A stretch of DNA of 64,000 bases from an uncultured Flavobacteriales bacterium (GCA_905479105.1 CAJQLE010000003.1:62001-126000), one strand, 5' to 3'. Counted from the first letter of the stretch, positions 18,884-27,723 are shown. Numbers and translations are program-made. The notes: a model not told the origin generated them from the letters alone.

Positions 18884-19591
18884 TTATTGCGATTCTATAT
18901 CGGCAGTTTCTATTGCTTCTATGGCGCTTTCAATGGAATGGGCATTTTCTATTTTGAAATTACCTATTTGTGTCCTTCTTAAGGACGTTAAATGCGCACC
19001 TGAGTTGAGGGCTTTTCCAAAATCATAAGCCAAGCTTCTCACATAAGTTCCTTTACTACAATCAAGTATGAAGTTAATGTCCGGGAAGCTTGAAGGGTCA
19101 ATGTCAAACTTTTGGATACTAATTGCTGCTGGCTTCAAGTTCACCTCCTTTCCTTTTCGGGCGAGATGATATGCTTTTTGTCCATTCACTTTTTTTGCTG
19201 AAAACGCTGGTGGCATTTGTTCAATTTCGCCAACGAATTGTTGAGCTACTTTTATTAAAGCTTCAGAATCGCGTGGAGGAAGCTCAAAGGTTTGATCTAT
19301 TTCTGTTTCTAAATCATATGACGGTGTAGTGCCGCCAAGTTTAATTGTTCCAGTATATTGTTTTGACAAGCCTATGAGGTCATTAATCAGCTTCGTATGG
19401 CTTCCAACACAAATGATAACCAAACCAGTAGCAAGTGGGTCTAAAGTTCCAGCATGACCGACTTTGATTTTTTTTCTTCCAGTAACTCTTTTTGCCGTGT
19501 ATCGGAGTTTGTTCACGACATCGAAGGAGGTCCACTCGATAGGCTTATCTACTAAAAGAGTTAATCCGAATGGTTTTTTTTCTGCTGTCAA
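18884..19591 (-). CDS. truB: tRNA pseudouridine(55) synthase
   Basis: Makes pseudouridine 55 in the T-loop of tRNAs. The catalytic Asp is D51 in GHAGTLDPLATGLV. GTIKLGGTTPSYDLETE, QMPPAFSAKKVNGQKAYHLAR and CSKGTYVRSLAYDFG are all conserved TruB segments. Length (235) fits the shorter TruB form without the C-terminal PUA domain, as is common in Bacteroidota. It follows uppP by 38 bases in the ftsX-DUF3098-uppP-truB run. Confidence 0.95.
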   Translation of the reverse strand: MTAEKKPFGLTLLVDKPIEWTSFDVVNKLRYTAKRVTGRKKIKVGHAGTLDPLATGLVIICVGSHTKLINDLIGLSKQYTGTIKLGGTTPSYDLETEIDQTFELPPRDSEALIKVAQQFVGEIEQMPPAFSAKKVNGQKAYHLARKGKEVNLKPAAISIQKFDIDPSSFPDINFILDCSKGTYVRSLAYDFGKALNSGAHLTSLRRTQIGNFKIENAHSIESAIEAIETADIESQ

Positions 19592-19629
19592 GAATTGATG
19601 AAATTTAGTGGCTGAGCTGTGTCTGACTT

Positions 19630-20418
19630 CTACAAACTTATTAATATGGCAATGGTGCCAACAATTAAGCAGTAAAAGCTGAAGTATTTAAGTTGGCTTT
19701 TCTTCACCAGTGATATCATCCATTGACAAGCGATTAGGCCTGAAATGAATGCAGCCAGAGCTCCCAATACAAGAGGTAGTATCTCCATTTGTGATTTAGC
19801 AATTCCACCTTCCAATAAGTCTTTGGCCATTTTCCCAAGAATAAGAGGCACAACCATGAGGAATGAAAATCTTGCGGCTCGTTCTCGATCTATACCCAAA
19901 AGCACCGAAGTTGAAATGGTGGCGCCACTTCTGCTTATACCTGGCAAAATAGCAATGGCTTGAGAAATTCCAATAAGCAATGCGCTGCTATAGGTTACCT
20001 TTTTGTTGGTGTTTTTTGCCCGATCAGCAAGGAAGAGAAGCAACCCTGTAAGAATAAGCATTGCGCCAACGAGTAAGATTTGTCTCGAAAAAAGAGCTTC
20101 AATCTGATCATTGAAAATAACTCCAATGACCGCAGCAGGGATCATAGAAAGAATAATTTTTACTGAAAACTCAGCCTGTTCATTCCATTTGAATTGTAAA
20201 AGGCCAGTAAATATTTCAGCAATTTCTTTTCTGAAAATAACGATGGTACTTAAAGCCGTTGCGAAGTGCAGAACAACTGTAAATAGTAAGCTTTCTTCTG
20301 GTAAACTTTGATCTCCAAGGACGGCCTTCGCCAATTCAAGGTGACCACTGCTGCTAACGGGCAGGAACTCAGTTAACCCTTGAATAATTCCAAGGATAAT
20401 AGCTTCAATCGCACTCAA
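19630..20418 (-). CDS. uppP: Undecaprenyl-diphosphatase (BacA family)
   Basis: An integral membrane enzyme that dephosphorylates undecaprenyl diphosphate to recycle the lipid carrier for peptidoglycan and O-antigen. The 262-residue sequence has about eight helices, the N-terminal GLTEFLPVSSSGHLEL and the second catalytic motif PGISRSGATI. Both are intact. The ATG at 20418 lies 6 bases after the end of the DUF3098 gene, consistent with one transcript. Confidence 0.95.
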   Translation of the reverse strand: MSAIEAIILGIIQGLTEFLPVSSSGHLELAKAVLGDQSLPEESLLFTVVLHFATALSTIVIFRKEIAEIFTGLLQFKWNEQAEFSVKIILSMIPAAVIGVIFNDQIEALFSRQILLVGAMLILTGLLLFLADRAKNTNKKVTYSSALLIGISQAIAILPGISRSGATISTSVLLGIDRERAARFSFLMVVPLILGKMAKDLLEGGIAKSQMEILPLVLGALAAFISGLIACQWMISLVKKSQLKYFSFYCLIVGTIAILISL

Positions 20419-20423
20419 TTAAA

Positions 20424-20660
20424 TTACTTTTTAATGATTCCCCACATAACGATGCCATACCCTGCGAGAATCGCAATAGGTGCAACGTACATTCTTCGAG
20501 CACTAAACACATCAGGATTAAAGGAAGAAGCATCTTCAGCTCCACCGCCACTCATCAAAAAGAATCCGATGATTACAGTAAGAACTCCGATTGCTATTAG
20601 GATGAAATTTTGCTTTCCTAGTGGAAATTCGTGGTGGTCATTTTGTTGGCTCATGATCAA
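20424..20660 (-). CDS. DUF3098 small membrane protein
   Basis: 78 residues with two predicted transmembrane helices (FILIAIGVLTVIIGFFLM and IAILAGYGIVMWGII) joined by a polar loop containing FNPDVFSARRM. This matches DUF3098, a family known to me only from Bacteroidota and almost always lodged between ftsX and uppP, as here. The start overlaps ftsX by four bases (ATGA). The function is unknown; the context suggests a role in division or envelope-precursor recycling, which is inference. Confidence 0.85.
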   Translation of the reverse strand: MIMSQQNDHHEFPLGKQNFILIAIGVLTVIIGFFLMSGGGAEDASSFNPDVFSARRMYVAPIAILAGYGIVMWGIIKK

Positions 20661-21535
20661 TACAATTTGTCGCTTCGAGTTCTAATAAATTTTCTCACTG
20701 CAAGACTAGTGGAAACCCACGAAATTACAATTCCCAAGATCATAACAATTACAAATAGATATGCTAAAATTTCTATATCCTGAATTTGAATCAAGTCTGG
20801 AAGGTATTGTTGAGAGTAATACATCACTCCCATAATCAACAGAATAGCAATCAGAGCACTGTAAATTCCATGAACGACACCTTTTTGGACAAAGGGTTTG
20901 CGAATAAAGGGTTGCGTTGCTCCAACCAACTGCATACTCTTAATAAGGAAGCGTTTACTGTAAATGGAAAGCCTTATGCTATTGTTGATTAATGCAATTG
21001 CAACGACTAATAACAGCAAGGAAAAGGCAAGCATAAGCACTCCAACTCGCTGTATGTTCTCTTGAACCATTTTCACAAGTGACTCCTCATAAGAGATTTC
21101 TTTGACTTTTGAGCTTTTAATTAATTGAGATTTGATGTTGGCTAGACTATCAGGATGCGCATATTCAGCTTTCATCTTTACCTCGATACTGGCAAGAAGG
21201 GGGTTATAATCTAAATACTGCATAAAGTCTTCTCCTAAATCCGTTTTGAGTAAGTCAACGGCATCATCCTTGGAGATATATACTGTTGAAAGGGAATAGG
21301 GTGAAATATCTATCGCTTTCTGAAGGCGTTCAACATCTACTTCTTTGATGTCGTCTTCTAGGTAAATGGTAAATCCTATATTTTCTTTTACTTGAACACT
21401 AAGTTTTTGGGCGTAGAGCATCACAAGGCCTAGCATTCCTAAAGTGAAAAGTACTAGAGAAACACTAAGGATCACAGAAATGTATGACCCTCTTAGTCTG
21501 CGTTTTTGAAAACTTTCTTCTGCTTGCTTCGCCAT
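20657..21535 (-). CDS. ftsX: Cell-division permease-like protein FtsX
   Basis: 292 residues with the FtsX layout: a basic N-terminal tail, one helix (ISVILSVSLVLFTLGMLGLV), a periplasmic domain of about 130 residues, then three helices forming the MacB_FtsX-type permease domain. FtsX with FtsE regulates peptidoglycan hydrolases at the septum. ftsE is not beside it, which is common in Bacteroidota. It is the first gene of the ftsX-DUF3098-uppP-truB run. Confidence 0.92.
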   Translation of the reverse strand: MAKQAEESFQKRRLRGSYISVILSVSLVLFTLGMLGLVMLYAQKLSVQVKENIGFTIYLEDDIKEVDVERLQKAIDISPYSLSTVYISKDDAVDLLKTDLGEDFMQYLDYNPLLASIEVKMKAEYAHPDSLANIKSQLIKSSKVKEISYEESLVKMVQENIQRVGVLMLAFSLLLLVVAIALINNSIRLSIYSKRFLIKSMQLVGATQPFIRKPFVQKGVVHGIYSALIAILLIMGVMYYSQQYLPDLIQIQDIEILAYLFVIVMILGIVISWVSTSLAVRKFIRTRSDKLY

Positions 21536-21621
21536 TATTAAAGCGAATCTAGATAAAACGGATGCATCGCCATTATGACTTGCGGAAAGTAACTAACAAC
21601 CAAGCGTAAGTTATTTGTGGT

Positions 21622-23472
21622 TTATTGAATGAAGTCACCGCGAAGACTTCTAAACCTTTTTCGAGCCTCAACTACGAAAAGACTGCTTGAATATTCAGTG
21701 AGTATAGTTTCGTAAATACCCATTGCCTTTTCTTTATCGTTCAGAGCCGTTTCATATAGCCTACCGGCCTCAATCAGAGCATTGTCTGCAAGAATATCAC
21801 TAGGATATTTTTCATAAACAGCCATGTAATTTTTTATCGCCAAAGGATAGTCACCTCTGTCATTGGCAATAGCGGCTTTTTGAAATAGAATATTATCTGA
21901 AAGTTCATGACCCGGGAAGTTTGATTCTATCAACCCCAACATGTAAAGGGCACTGTCATATTTATGTTGAGCAAGCATCAGTTCTGACTTTGAAAATATA
22001 CTCAGCGCCTCAGTAGTAGTGTCAAGACCAGTATTATCAGATATAAAAACTGATAATTCTAAAGCATCATTTGAAATCAGCTTTGAAGTGGAACCTTTGA
22101 GCGCGTCTAATTGGGCTTCGGACCATCCAAAATCACCACTATAATAGAAAACCTTTGCGTTCTTCAATTTAGCCTCAAACCCAATTTCATCATATTTAAA
22201 CTTCTTTTCTACTTGACCATAAAGAAGTGAAGCATCCCAAATAAAGCCCGTTAGCACGTAAATGTCAGCCAGTTCAATTTTCGTGAACGCTAATTGACGG
22301 TCGTCTAACCCTGGAATTGATAATCCGTTTTGCAATAACTCAATAGCTTCTTGGGTGGCTGCATTGTTGTATTTACTTTGATAAAAGGCCTTTATGTGCG
22401 CAAAATCAACAATCAATTGAGAAGTGGAAGGTCGTCTACCAAACTCTTCTAAGGCTTTCTGATATTCAAGTATTAATTGATTAATAGAGGATTCGGAGTA
22501 CGCTGAGTTAATTACTTTGAGCTTCATTGCCTCCAACATTGCTATGTAGGATTCAGTATAATAATAATTGTTTGGACCTTTGGATTTTAAGTAGTTATAT
22601 CCATCAATAGCAACATCATATTTGTAATTATTGACAGCGATCTTTGCTAATGACACCACACGCTGTCCATCTTCTTTATTTCGCTTGTCCAATGCTTTCA
22701 CTTGGATCATAGCCGCTTCGTATTTGTTTTGCTGCATTAACGCCCAAATCAACATTTGAGAGTAAATGTCTGATTCAGGATTTTTCTGAATGCGGAGCAT
22801 TAATTGTTCCTTAAGAATAGCGTTGTATTTACTTTCCTCATCAAACCCTATGACTCTATTCAGTGTGTTTTGAACGCTTTGGATATATCCAGTACTTATT
22901 TCCAACACATCTAGATACTCAGTAATCATACCTTCAATATTCCCTTGTTGACCTAGAATTTGAGCTATTTGAAAATTGAAAGGATAGGCCTTGCCGACTT
23001 GCTTTCTTCCTTTATAATAAACTTCTAAAGCAAGTTGGTTTTCATCAATTTCAGAAAAAGCCTTGCCCAGTTCTAGAATCTGGCTCACAGAAGCCTTATC
23101 GAGGCTTTTGATGATCTTCGAGTATTCTTTTTCGGCCTTGGATTCGTCTCCCGACTTATTGTAAATGGTTCCTACATCTACCTTATATCGCATGGTAGAT
23201 GGGTGTTTTTTGACTTGGTTTTCAGCTAATTTTTCTGCTGATTTATAGTCTTCAAGGGCAAGAAAGCACTTTAGGAGATAATTGTAATTGTCGTCTGAAG
23301 GGTTGTTTTCATAAAGGCGATCATAGTAGATGACAGCCTTATCAAACGAACCTTCACGATAATAATAAGCAGCGAGCTGATCATCAGTGGTGCCTTGTGC
23401 ATTAATATCACCGAAGGAAGCTGCGATAAGCAGTATAAGGAGCAGGTTATTTAGATACCGGCTCAGAACCAT
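21622..23472 (-). CDS. Tetratricopeptide-repeat protein, secreted
   Basis: A 616-residue protein with a signal peptide (NNLLLILLIAASFGDINAQ) and at least ten TPR-like helical pairs, for example YYREGSFDKAVIYYDRLYE and YPLAIKNYMAVYEKYPSD. Mature protein should lie in the periplasm or on the surface. TPR arrays mediate protein-protein contact, so a scaffold or envelope-assembly role is likely but unproven. It overlaps the upstream lipoprotein gene by 26 bases and so is probably translated from the same message; the serS-lipoprotein-TPR order is a candidate conserved set. No T9SS sorting domain is seen. Confidence 0.85.
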   Translation of the reverse strand: MVLSRYLNNLLLILLIAASFGDINAQGTTDDQLAAYYYREGSFDKAVIYYDRLYENNPSDDNYNYLLKCFLALEDYKSAEKLAENQVKKHPSTMRYKVDVGTIYNKSGDESKAEKEYSKIIKSLDKASVSQILELGKAFSEIDENQLALEVYYKGRKQVGKAYPFNFQIAQILGQQGNIEGMITEYLDVLEISTGYIQSVQNTLNRVIGFDEESKYNAILKEQLMLRIQKNPESDIYSQMLIWALMQQNKYEAAMIQVKALDKRNKEDGQRVVSLAKIAVNNYKYDVAIDGYNYLKSKGPNNYYYTESYIAMLEAMKLKVINSAYSESSINQLILEYQKALEEFGRRPSTSQLIVDFAHIKAFYQSKYNNAATQEAIELLQNGLSIPGLDDRQLAFTKIELADIYVLTGFIWDASLLYGQVEKKFKYDEIGFEAKLKNAKVFYYSGDFGWSEAQLDALKGSTSKLISNDALELSVFISDNTGLDTTTEALSIFSKSELMLAQHKYDSALYMLGLIESNFPGHELSDNILFQKAAIANDRGDYPLAIKNYMAVYEKYPSDILADNALIEAGRLYETALNDKEKAMGIYETILTEYSSSLFVVEARKRFRSLRGDFIQ

Positions 23473-24019
23473 AGATGACTGTTTTTATTGAGTCGATAAT
23501 GCCTTTAGCAAGGGGCTTAAACTTTGTAAATCTTGTGTCACTCATTTCGTACTTGCTTTTAAGCTCATCAGTGGCATCCACGAGTTTTGCAATTGATTGA
23601 GATTCAGTATTGAAATAGCCGCTGAATTCTTCTTCGCTGTAAAAACTATTTTTTACGTCATTGCGCAAAGTTTCTAGTTGCTTCTTGCTGAAGCGCAGCT
23701 CTTTACTTACTTCATTATACCTCGATTTTGCCTGGCCTAGAAACTTACCTGTGCGAAAAAAATCGCCAATTGCTATGCCTTCTACCCTTGCCAAGGTGTC
23801 AGTAATATTATCACCAAGCCACTGGTTTGTCTGATTGATATCAGCAATTCTATTTTCTATGAGAACAGAATCAAGTTCGGCAATCGTCTCTTCCACATAA
23901 TTTAAATGAATGCCTAAACTGTCTATTCTTTCTAGGCGTTCCTTTTTGGTAGCGCTATTACAAGAAGTAATTGACACGGTCAAAAATGCGATGTAAAGAA
24001 TTGCAGCTACAGTTTTCAT
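23447..24019 (-). CDS. Coiled-coil lipoprotein, function unknown
   Basis: 190 residues. The signal peptide ends in the lipobox ITSC, so the mature N-terminal Cys is about residue 20. The mature part is mostly helical with heptad-like repeats (ERIDSLGIHLNYVEETIAEL; SKKQLETLRNDVKNSF), suggesting a coiled coil. No known family was recognised. It overlaps serS by one base (TAATG) and the TPR gene by 26 bases. A lipoprotein-TPR pair behind a house-keeping tRNA synthetase suggests an envelope scaffold, as inference. Confidence 0.75.
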   Translation of the reverse strand: MKTVAAILYIAFLTVSITSCNSATKKERLERIDSLGIHLNYVEETIAELDSVLIENRIADINQTNQWLGDNITDTLARVEGIAIGDFFRTGKFLGQAKSRYNEVSKELRFSKKQLETLRNDVKNSFYSEEEFSGYFNTESQSIAKLVDATDELKSKYEMSDTRFTKFKPLAKGIIDSIKTVIYGSEPVSK

Positions 24020-25287
24020 TATGAGATGGTTTCGAATTTAGTGTAAGGTACAAGAACGGCAGGAATGTTGATTTTTTCGCCATCGAAATTATTCTCTAAC
24101 AACGCAGCAACAATTCTGGGGAGAGCAAGAGCACTGCCATTAAGAGTATGCGCCATTTCTTTTTTCCCGTCTTTTCGTTTAACGCGGAGTTTCATCCTAT
24201 TGGCTTGGTAGGTTTCAAAGTTTGAAACAGAACTTACCTCTAACCACCTGCCTTGTCCAGCAGAATAAACTTCTAAGTCATATGTTAATGCCGATGTGAA
24301 ACCCATGTCCCCGCCACAAAGACGCAAAACGCGGTAAGGAAGCCCCAGTTTCCTCAATAGACCTTCAACATGAGCAACCATGTTTTCTAAGGTTTGATAT
24401 GACCTTTCTGGAGTTTCTAATTGCACAATTTCAACTTTATCAAACTGATGCAATCGATTTAAACCTCTTACATCTTTGCCATAAGATCCGGCCTCTCTTC
24501 TAAAGCAAGGCGTGTATCCTACGTTTTTAATTGGAAGATCGGCTTCATCAACAATCATATCGCGATACATATTGGTGATTGGAACTTCAGCCGTTGGGAT
24601 TAAAAACAGGTTATCTTCATTCGCATAGTACATCTGGCCGTCTTTGTCAGGCAATTGTCCTGTTCCGAATCCTGAAGCTTCATTAATAAGAAGTGGCGGA
24701 ATTACCTCAGTATATCCAGCAGAATCAGCTTCATCGATGAAAAATTGAATTAACGCTCGCTGAAGTTTCGCCCCTCTGCCTGTATATATGGGGAATCCTG
24801 CGCCTGTTATTTTAACGCCAGTCTCAAAGTCGATCAACTTATACTTCGAAGTTAAATCCCAGTGCGGTGTGTGGTGTGGTGCGTCAGATGCGTCACCCCA
24901 AGTTCGAATTGTTTCATTGTCTTCGCTGCTTTTTCCAGCCGGAACGGAAGAATGAGGTGCGTTAGGAATAGATGAAAGAATGGTGTTTAATTTCGATTCT
25001 GTTTCTTTCAGAACACCATCCAATTCTTGGGTTACGACTTTAAGGTCTGAAGTTTTGCTTTTTGCTGCTTGGGCTTCTTCTTGTTTTCCTTGCTTGAATA
25101 GCATTCCGATTTCTGAAGCAAGCTTTTTACTCTCATTAAGGTTTTGATCCAATACCTGTTGAGTGCTTCTGCGCTTTTCATCCAACGCAATTACCTCATC
25201 AATCAATGCTTCAGCATCAATATTTCTTTTTTTAAGAGAAGCGATTATCTCGTCTCTATTTGATCTTATGTTTACTAATTGTAGCAT
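24019..25287 (-). CDS. serS: Seryl-tRNA synthetase
   Basis: Class II synthetase charging tRNA-Ser. The first 100 residues form the tRNA-binding coiled-coil arm (NRDEIIASLKKRNIDAEAL and the following Lys/Glu-rich helices). Motif 2 is seen in CFRREAGSYGKDVRGLNRLHQF, and motif 3 in NGSALALPRIVAALLEN. I use the ATG at 25287 (MLQLVNIRSNRDE), the usual start sequence of this family, rather than the ATG at 25329 which would run into the rpmA terminator. The length is then 422 residues, as expected. Confidence 0.95.
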   Translation of the reverse strand: MLQLVNIRSNRDEIIASLKKRNIDAEALIDEVIALDEKRRSTQQVLDQNLNESKKLASEIGMLFKQGKQEEAQAAKSKTSDLKVVTQELDGVLKETESKLNTILSSIPNAPHSSVPAGKSSEDNETIRTWGDASDAPHHTPHWDLTSKYKLIDFETGVKITGAGFPIYTGRGAKLQRALIQFFIDEADSAGYTEVIPPLLINEASGFGTGQLPDKDGQMYYANEDNLFLIPTAEVPITNMYRDMIVDEADLPIKNVGYTPCFRREAGSYGKDVRGLNRLHQFDKVEIVQLETPERSYQTLENMVAHVEGLLRKLGLPYRVLRLCGGDMGFTSALTYDLEVYSAGQGRWLEVSSVSNFETYQANRMKLRVKRKDGKKEMAHTLNGSALALPRIVAALLENNFDGEKINIPAVLVPYTKFETIS

Positions 25288-25329
25288 GTTTTGAATGCAA
25301 GAAAAATTATTTACGAAACGAATCAACAC

Positions 25330-25363
25330 AAAAAATCCCGATCTGCCGCAGGCAAAATCGGGA
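25330..25363 (-). terminator. Rho-independent terminator after rpmA
   Basis: On the minus strand, TCCCGAT (25363-25357) pairs with ATCGGGA (25342-25336), with an inner TGCC/GGCA pair and a GCA-type loop, followed by six T (25335-25330). It ends the rplU-rpmA transcript 24 bases after the rpmA stop and separates it from serS, whose start lies beyond it. Confidence 0.8.
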
Positions 25364-25386
25364 CTTTAATATGATTTAATGCGGCT

Positions 25387-25650
25387 TTAGCTTTCTGTGT
25401 TCGGAACAACCGACACAAAAGATTTATCACCAACTCTTTTTCTGAATTCGACAAGACCATCAGTAAGAGCAAAAAGAGTATGATCTTTTCCAATTCCTAC
25501 GTTTTCGCCTGGGTGGTGTTTAGTTCCACGCTGACGCACGATGATGTTACCTGCAATCGCTTTTTGACCACCGAAGATTTTCACTCCGAGTCGTTTACTT
25601 TCTGATTCGCGACCGTTTTTAGAACTACCTACACCTTTTTTATGTGCCAT
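25387..25650 (-). CDS. rpmA: 50S ribosomal protein L27
   Basis: 87 residues beginning [20 protein letters not shown], the canonical L27 N-terminus (no long cleaved leader of the Firmicutes type). [37 protein letters not shown] are conserved. L27 reaches into the peptidyl-transferase centre. It is 20 bases downstream of rplU, as in most bacteria, and ends in a strong terminator hairpin at 25330-25363. Confidence 0.97.
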   Translation of the reverse strand: MAHKKGVGSSKNGRESESKRLGVKIFGGQKAIAGNIIVRQRGTKHHPGENVGIGKDHTLFALTDGLVEFRKRVGDKSFVSVVPNTES

Positions 25651-25670
25651 GATTTAAGTTTTTCTAAAGC

Positions 25671-26156
25671 TTATGCTTCGCTTTTGGTTTCTTTTTTAGT
25701 TTCTGCCTTTGGAGCCGCCTTCTTAGCCGGTGCCTTTTTAGCTGGTGCTTTTTTGACAGGAGCTTTCTTAGCAACTGGCGTTTCAGCAACAGCCTCAGCT
25801 ATTGGAGCCGCTTCCTTCTTAGGAGCTGCAGCTTTCTTTGCTCCAGACGCAACGATGTCGTTGATTTGGATCTCTGTCAAATACTGACGGTGTCCATTTT
25901 TCTTTCTGTAACCTTTTCGTCTCTTCTTTTTGAAGACGATTACTTTGTCACCTTTTAGGTGCTCTAGAACGGTTGCACTTACTTGTGCACCTTCGATAGC
26001 TGGGGCGCCAATGTTTACTTTTCCTTTGTCATCAATCAAAAGAACACGATCGAAGTTTACCTTCTTTCCTTCTTCTGTATCTAACCTGTGAACGTAAACC
26101 TTTTGGTCTTTTTCAACTTTAAATTGCTGCCCTGCTATATCTACAATTGCGTACAT
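25671..26156 (-). CDS. rplU: 50S ribosomal protein L21 with Lys/Ala-rich tail
   Basis: Residues 1 to about 103 are ordinary L21 (MYAIVDIAGQQFKVEKDQKV; KKKRRKGYRKKNGHRQYLTE). Residues about 104-161 are an added tail rich in Lys, Ala and Pro with a repeated KKAPAKKAPA unit, like histone-H1-type tails. Standard L21 ends near residue 103. Such tails occur on L21 of several Bacteroidota, so it is probably real rather than a mis-read; the role (rRNA contact or ribosome assembly) is inference. Transcribed with rpmA. Confidence 0.95.
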   Translation of the reverse strand: MYAIVDIAGQQFKVEKDQKVYVHRLDTEEGKKVNFDRVLLIDDKGKVNIGAPAIEGAQVSATVLEHLKGDKVIVFKKKRRKGYRKKNGHRQYLTEIQINDIVASGAKKAAAPKKEAAPIAEAVAETPVAKKAPVKKAPAKKAPAKKAAPKAETKKETKSEA

Positions 26157-26185
26157 AGCTATAATTTTACTTTAATAAAGGGGCG

Positions 26186-26215
26186 CAAAAGTAATCCTTT
26201 TCGAGTTATCAACAA
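26186..26215 (-). promoter_or_regulatory. Bacteroidota-type promoter for rplU-rpmA
   Basis: On the minus strand, TACTTTTG (26193-26186) matches the -7 element TAnnTTTG, with TTG at 26215-26213 as the -33 element, 19 bases away. The 5' leader to the rplU ATG at 26156 would be about 20-25 bases. The spacing fits the consensus described for Flavobacterium and Bacteroides. Confidence 0.6.
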
Positions 26216-26239
26216 ACTAGATTGTGAATAAATCAATAA

Positions 26240-26482
26240 ATGATTAAAAGCTTGAAAACCATAGGCCTAATTGCCTTCATTCTTATAGGGTTGACTGGAG
26301 TTCTTTTGAGAATGAAAAATTGGCCTTTTTCAGAACTCCTGTTGATGATTGGTTTCTTGGGCTTTCCTATTCTTTATGGATATGTCACATGGCCAGTTGA
26401 TCGCAAAATACCAGATGTCACATGGTTTGGTACTATTGGGGCAATGGTGTTATTCGCCCTGATGATATTGAATAAATTCTGA
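26240..26482 (+). CDS. Small two- to three-helix membrane protein
   Basis: 80 residues with hydrophobic helices IGLIAFILIGLTGVLLRM, LLLMIGFLGFPILYGYV and FGTIGAMVLFALMI. The segment LLRMKNWPFSELLLMIGF resembles the N-terminal K-HWPG-type region of GldL, the T9SS motor membrane subunit, but the rest of GldL (long cytoplasmic tail) is missing. This is only a resemblance. It may be one of the many unassigned Bacteroidota small membrane proteins. It is convergent with the next minus-strand gene, 5 bases apart. Confidence 0.6.
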   Translation: MIKSLKTIGLIAFILIGLTGVLLRMKNWPFSELLLMIGFLGFPILYGYVTWPVDRKIPDVTWFGTIGAMVLFALMILNKF

Positions 26483-26487
26483 CTTTC

Positions 26488-26787
26488 TTAAGCGTAATAG
26501 AGGATAATGGGAATAAGGAAGCTGACCATCAATAAGGCTAGTCCTATTGCATTTTCTTTGAGGGTAGCGCGCAGAATAGATATGATTAAAGCAAAGAGAC
26601 CCGCAAAAAAGGCTATGAAGAAACAACTGAAAATAGTGACTTGAATGATGAAATACTCTTTGTAGACGGCTTCGCTCATGGCTTCATTTAATTCCTGAGT
26701 TGGCGCCTCAGGAATGATAATGAGGCAAAAGGTTTCTATTAGAAGTAAAATGAGAGCGAGAACTGCTATTGGGCGGAGAATTTTCAT
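26488..26787 (-). CDS. Small membrane protein, function unknown
   Basis: 99 residues with three predicted helices (IAVLALILLLIETFCLIII; TIFSCFFIAFFAGLFALIIS; IGLALLMVSFLIPIILYYA). The loop between helix 1 and 2 carries the only long polar stretch. I do not recognise a family. It lies 18 bases before the EamA-transporter stop in the same direction, so the two may be co-transcribed. Confidence 0.6.
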   Translation of the reverse strand: MKILRPIAVLALILLLIETFCLIIIPEAPTQELNEAMSEAVYKEYFIIQVTIFSCFFIAFFAGLFALIISILRATLKENAIGLALLMVSFLIPIILYYA

Positions 26788-26805
26788 CCTGCAAAGAAAG
26801 CTTAC

Positions 26806-27723
26806 CTATCTGAAAATTCGGTTGAAAAATCGACCAGGAGCAGATGAATTTATCAAGAATATTCCTACCAAAATGATTGCCATGTAAGCCACTTGTTCCA
26901 AAGAGATTTGTTCACCATCAAATACTCCCCAAGTTAAAGCTACCACAGGGATCAAGTATGTGACAGAGCTCGCGAAGACAGCGGTTGTTTCTTTAATCAA
27001 GCGGTTGAAAATAATTACTGCTATTGCTGTACCTACAATTCCTAAAATTGAAAGATAAAATACGCCCCACAGCGCATCGGGTTTGGTTGAAGCGGTGGTT
27101 ATGAAATCTGTTGTAGAAAACAAATAAATGGCTACCGGAGGACCTATCAGCAAAAACGAGAGGGAAGTAATCTGAGCTGGTTTGATATCATGCAAGTAAT
27201 ATTTAATAATGTTTACCGCTATTCCATAACAAGCAGATGCAATCACTACAAGTGATGCGTATTTAGCATAGGTTCCGAATTCCGTTAAACTGCCAAAACC
27301 TATAAGCCCTAAAGCCCCAATTAGTGCGGCAATCACTCCAAGGATCTGAAAACGCAAAAAAGCCACTCTAAAGAAGATTATTCCAATGGCGAGTGTAAAA
27401 AGTGAGGTTAATGAATTGAGTATTCCACTTAATGAACTTGGTATTTCAGTTTGCGCAATGGCAAATAAAAATGCAGGAATTCCATTTCCAAACAGCCCTG
27501 CGATTAACAATGGACGCCAATTTTTGCTGAGAACGCTCAAGTTTGGCAACGAAAACGGCAAGAGAACCAATGTTGCAACGGAAATACGATAGGCCGCCAC
27601 TTCTTGTGGCGAGAAATATTCTAACCCCTTTTTCATGAGAATAAACGAACTTCCCCACGTAATGGCCAAAAGAGCCAAGGTTATCCATTGCACAACCTTA
27701 TTACCGTAATTGATGTTTACCAT
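26806..27723 (-). CDS. EamA-family drug/metabolite transporter
   Basis: An exporter of about 305 residues with ten predicted helices in two five-helix EamA repeats (ITWGSSFILMKKGL at the first repeat; LAPVV-type ending VALTWGVFDGEQ in the second). DMT proteins export metabolites, amino acids or drugs; the substrate here is unknown. I start at the ATG at 27723 (MVNINYGNKVVQW), because the ATG at 27768 leads into a stretch of basic residues and lies within the shared promoter region with the divergent adenosyltransferase gene. Confidence 0.85.
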   Translation of the reverse strand: MVNINYGNKVVQWITLALLAITWGSSFILMKKGLEYFSPQEVAAYRISVATLVLLPFSLPNLSVLSKNWRPLLIAGLFGNGIPAFLFAIAQTEIPSSLSGILNSLTSLFTLAIGIIFFRVAFLRFQILGVIAALIGALGLIGFGSLTEFGTYAKYASLVVIASACYGIAVNIIKYYLHDIKPAQITSLSFLLIGPPVAIYLFSTTDFITTASTKPDALWGVFYLSILGIVGTAIAVIIFNRLIKETTAVFASSVTYLIPVVALTWGVFDGEQISLEQVAYMAIILVGIFLINSSAPGRFFNRIFR

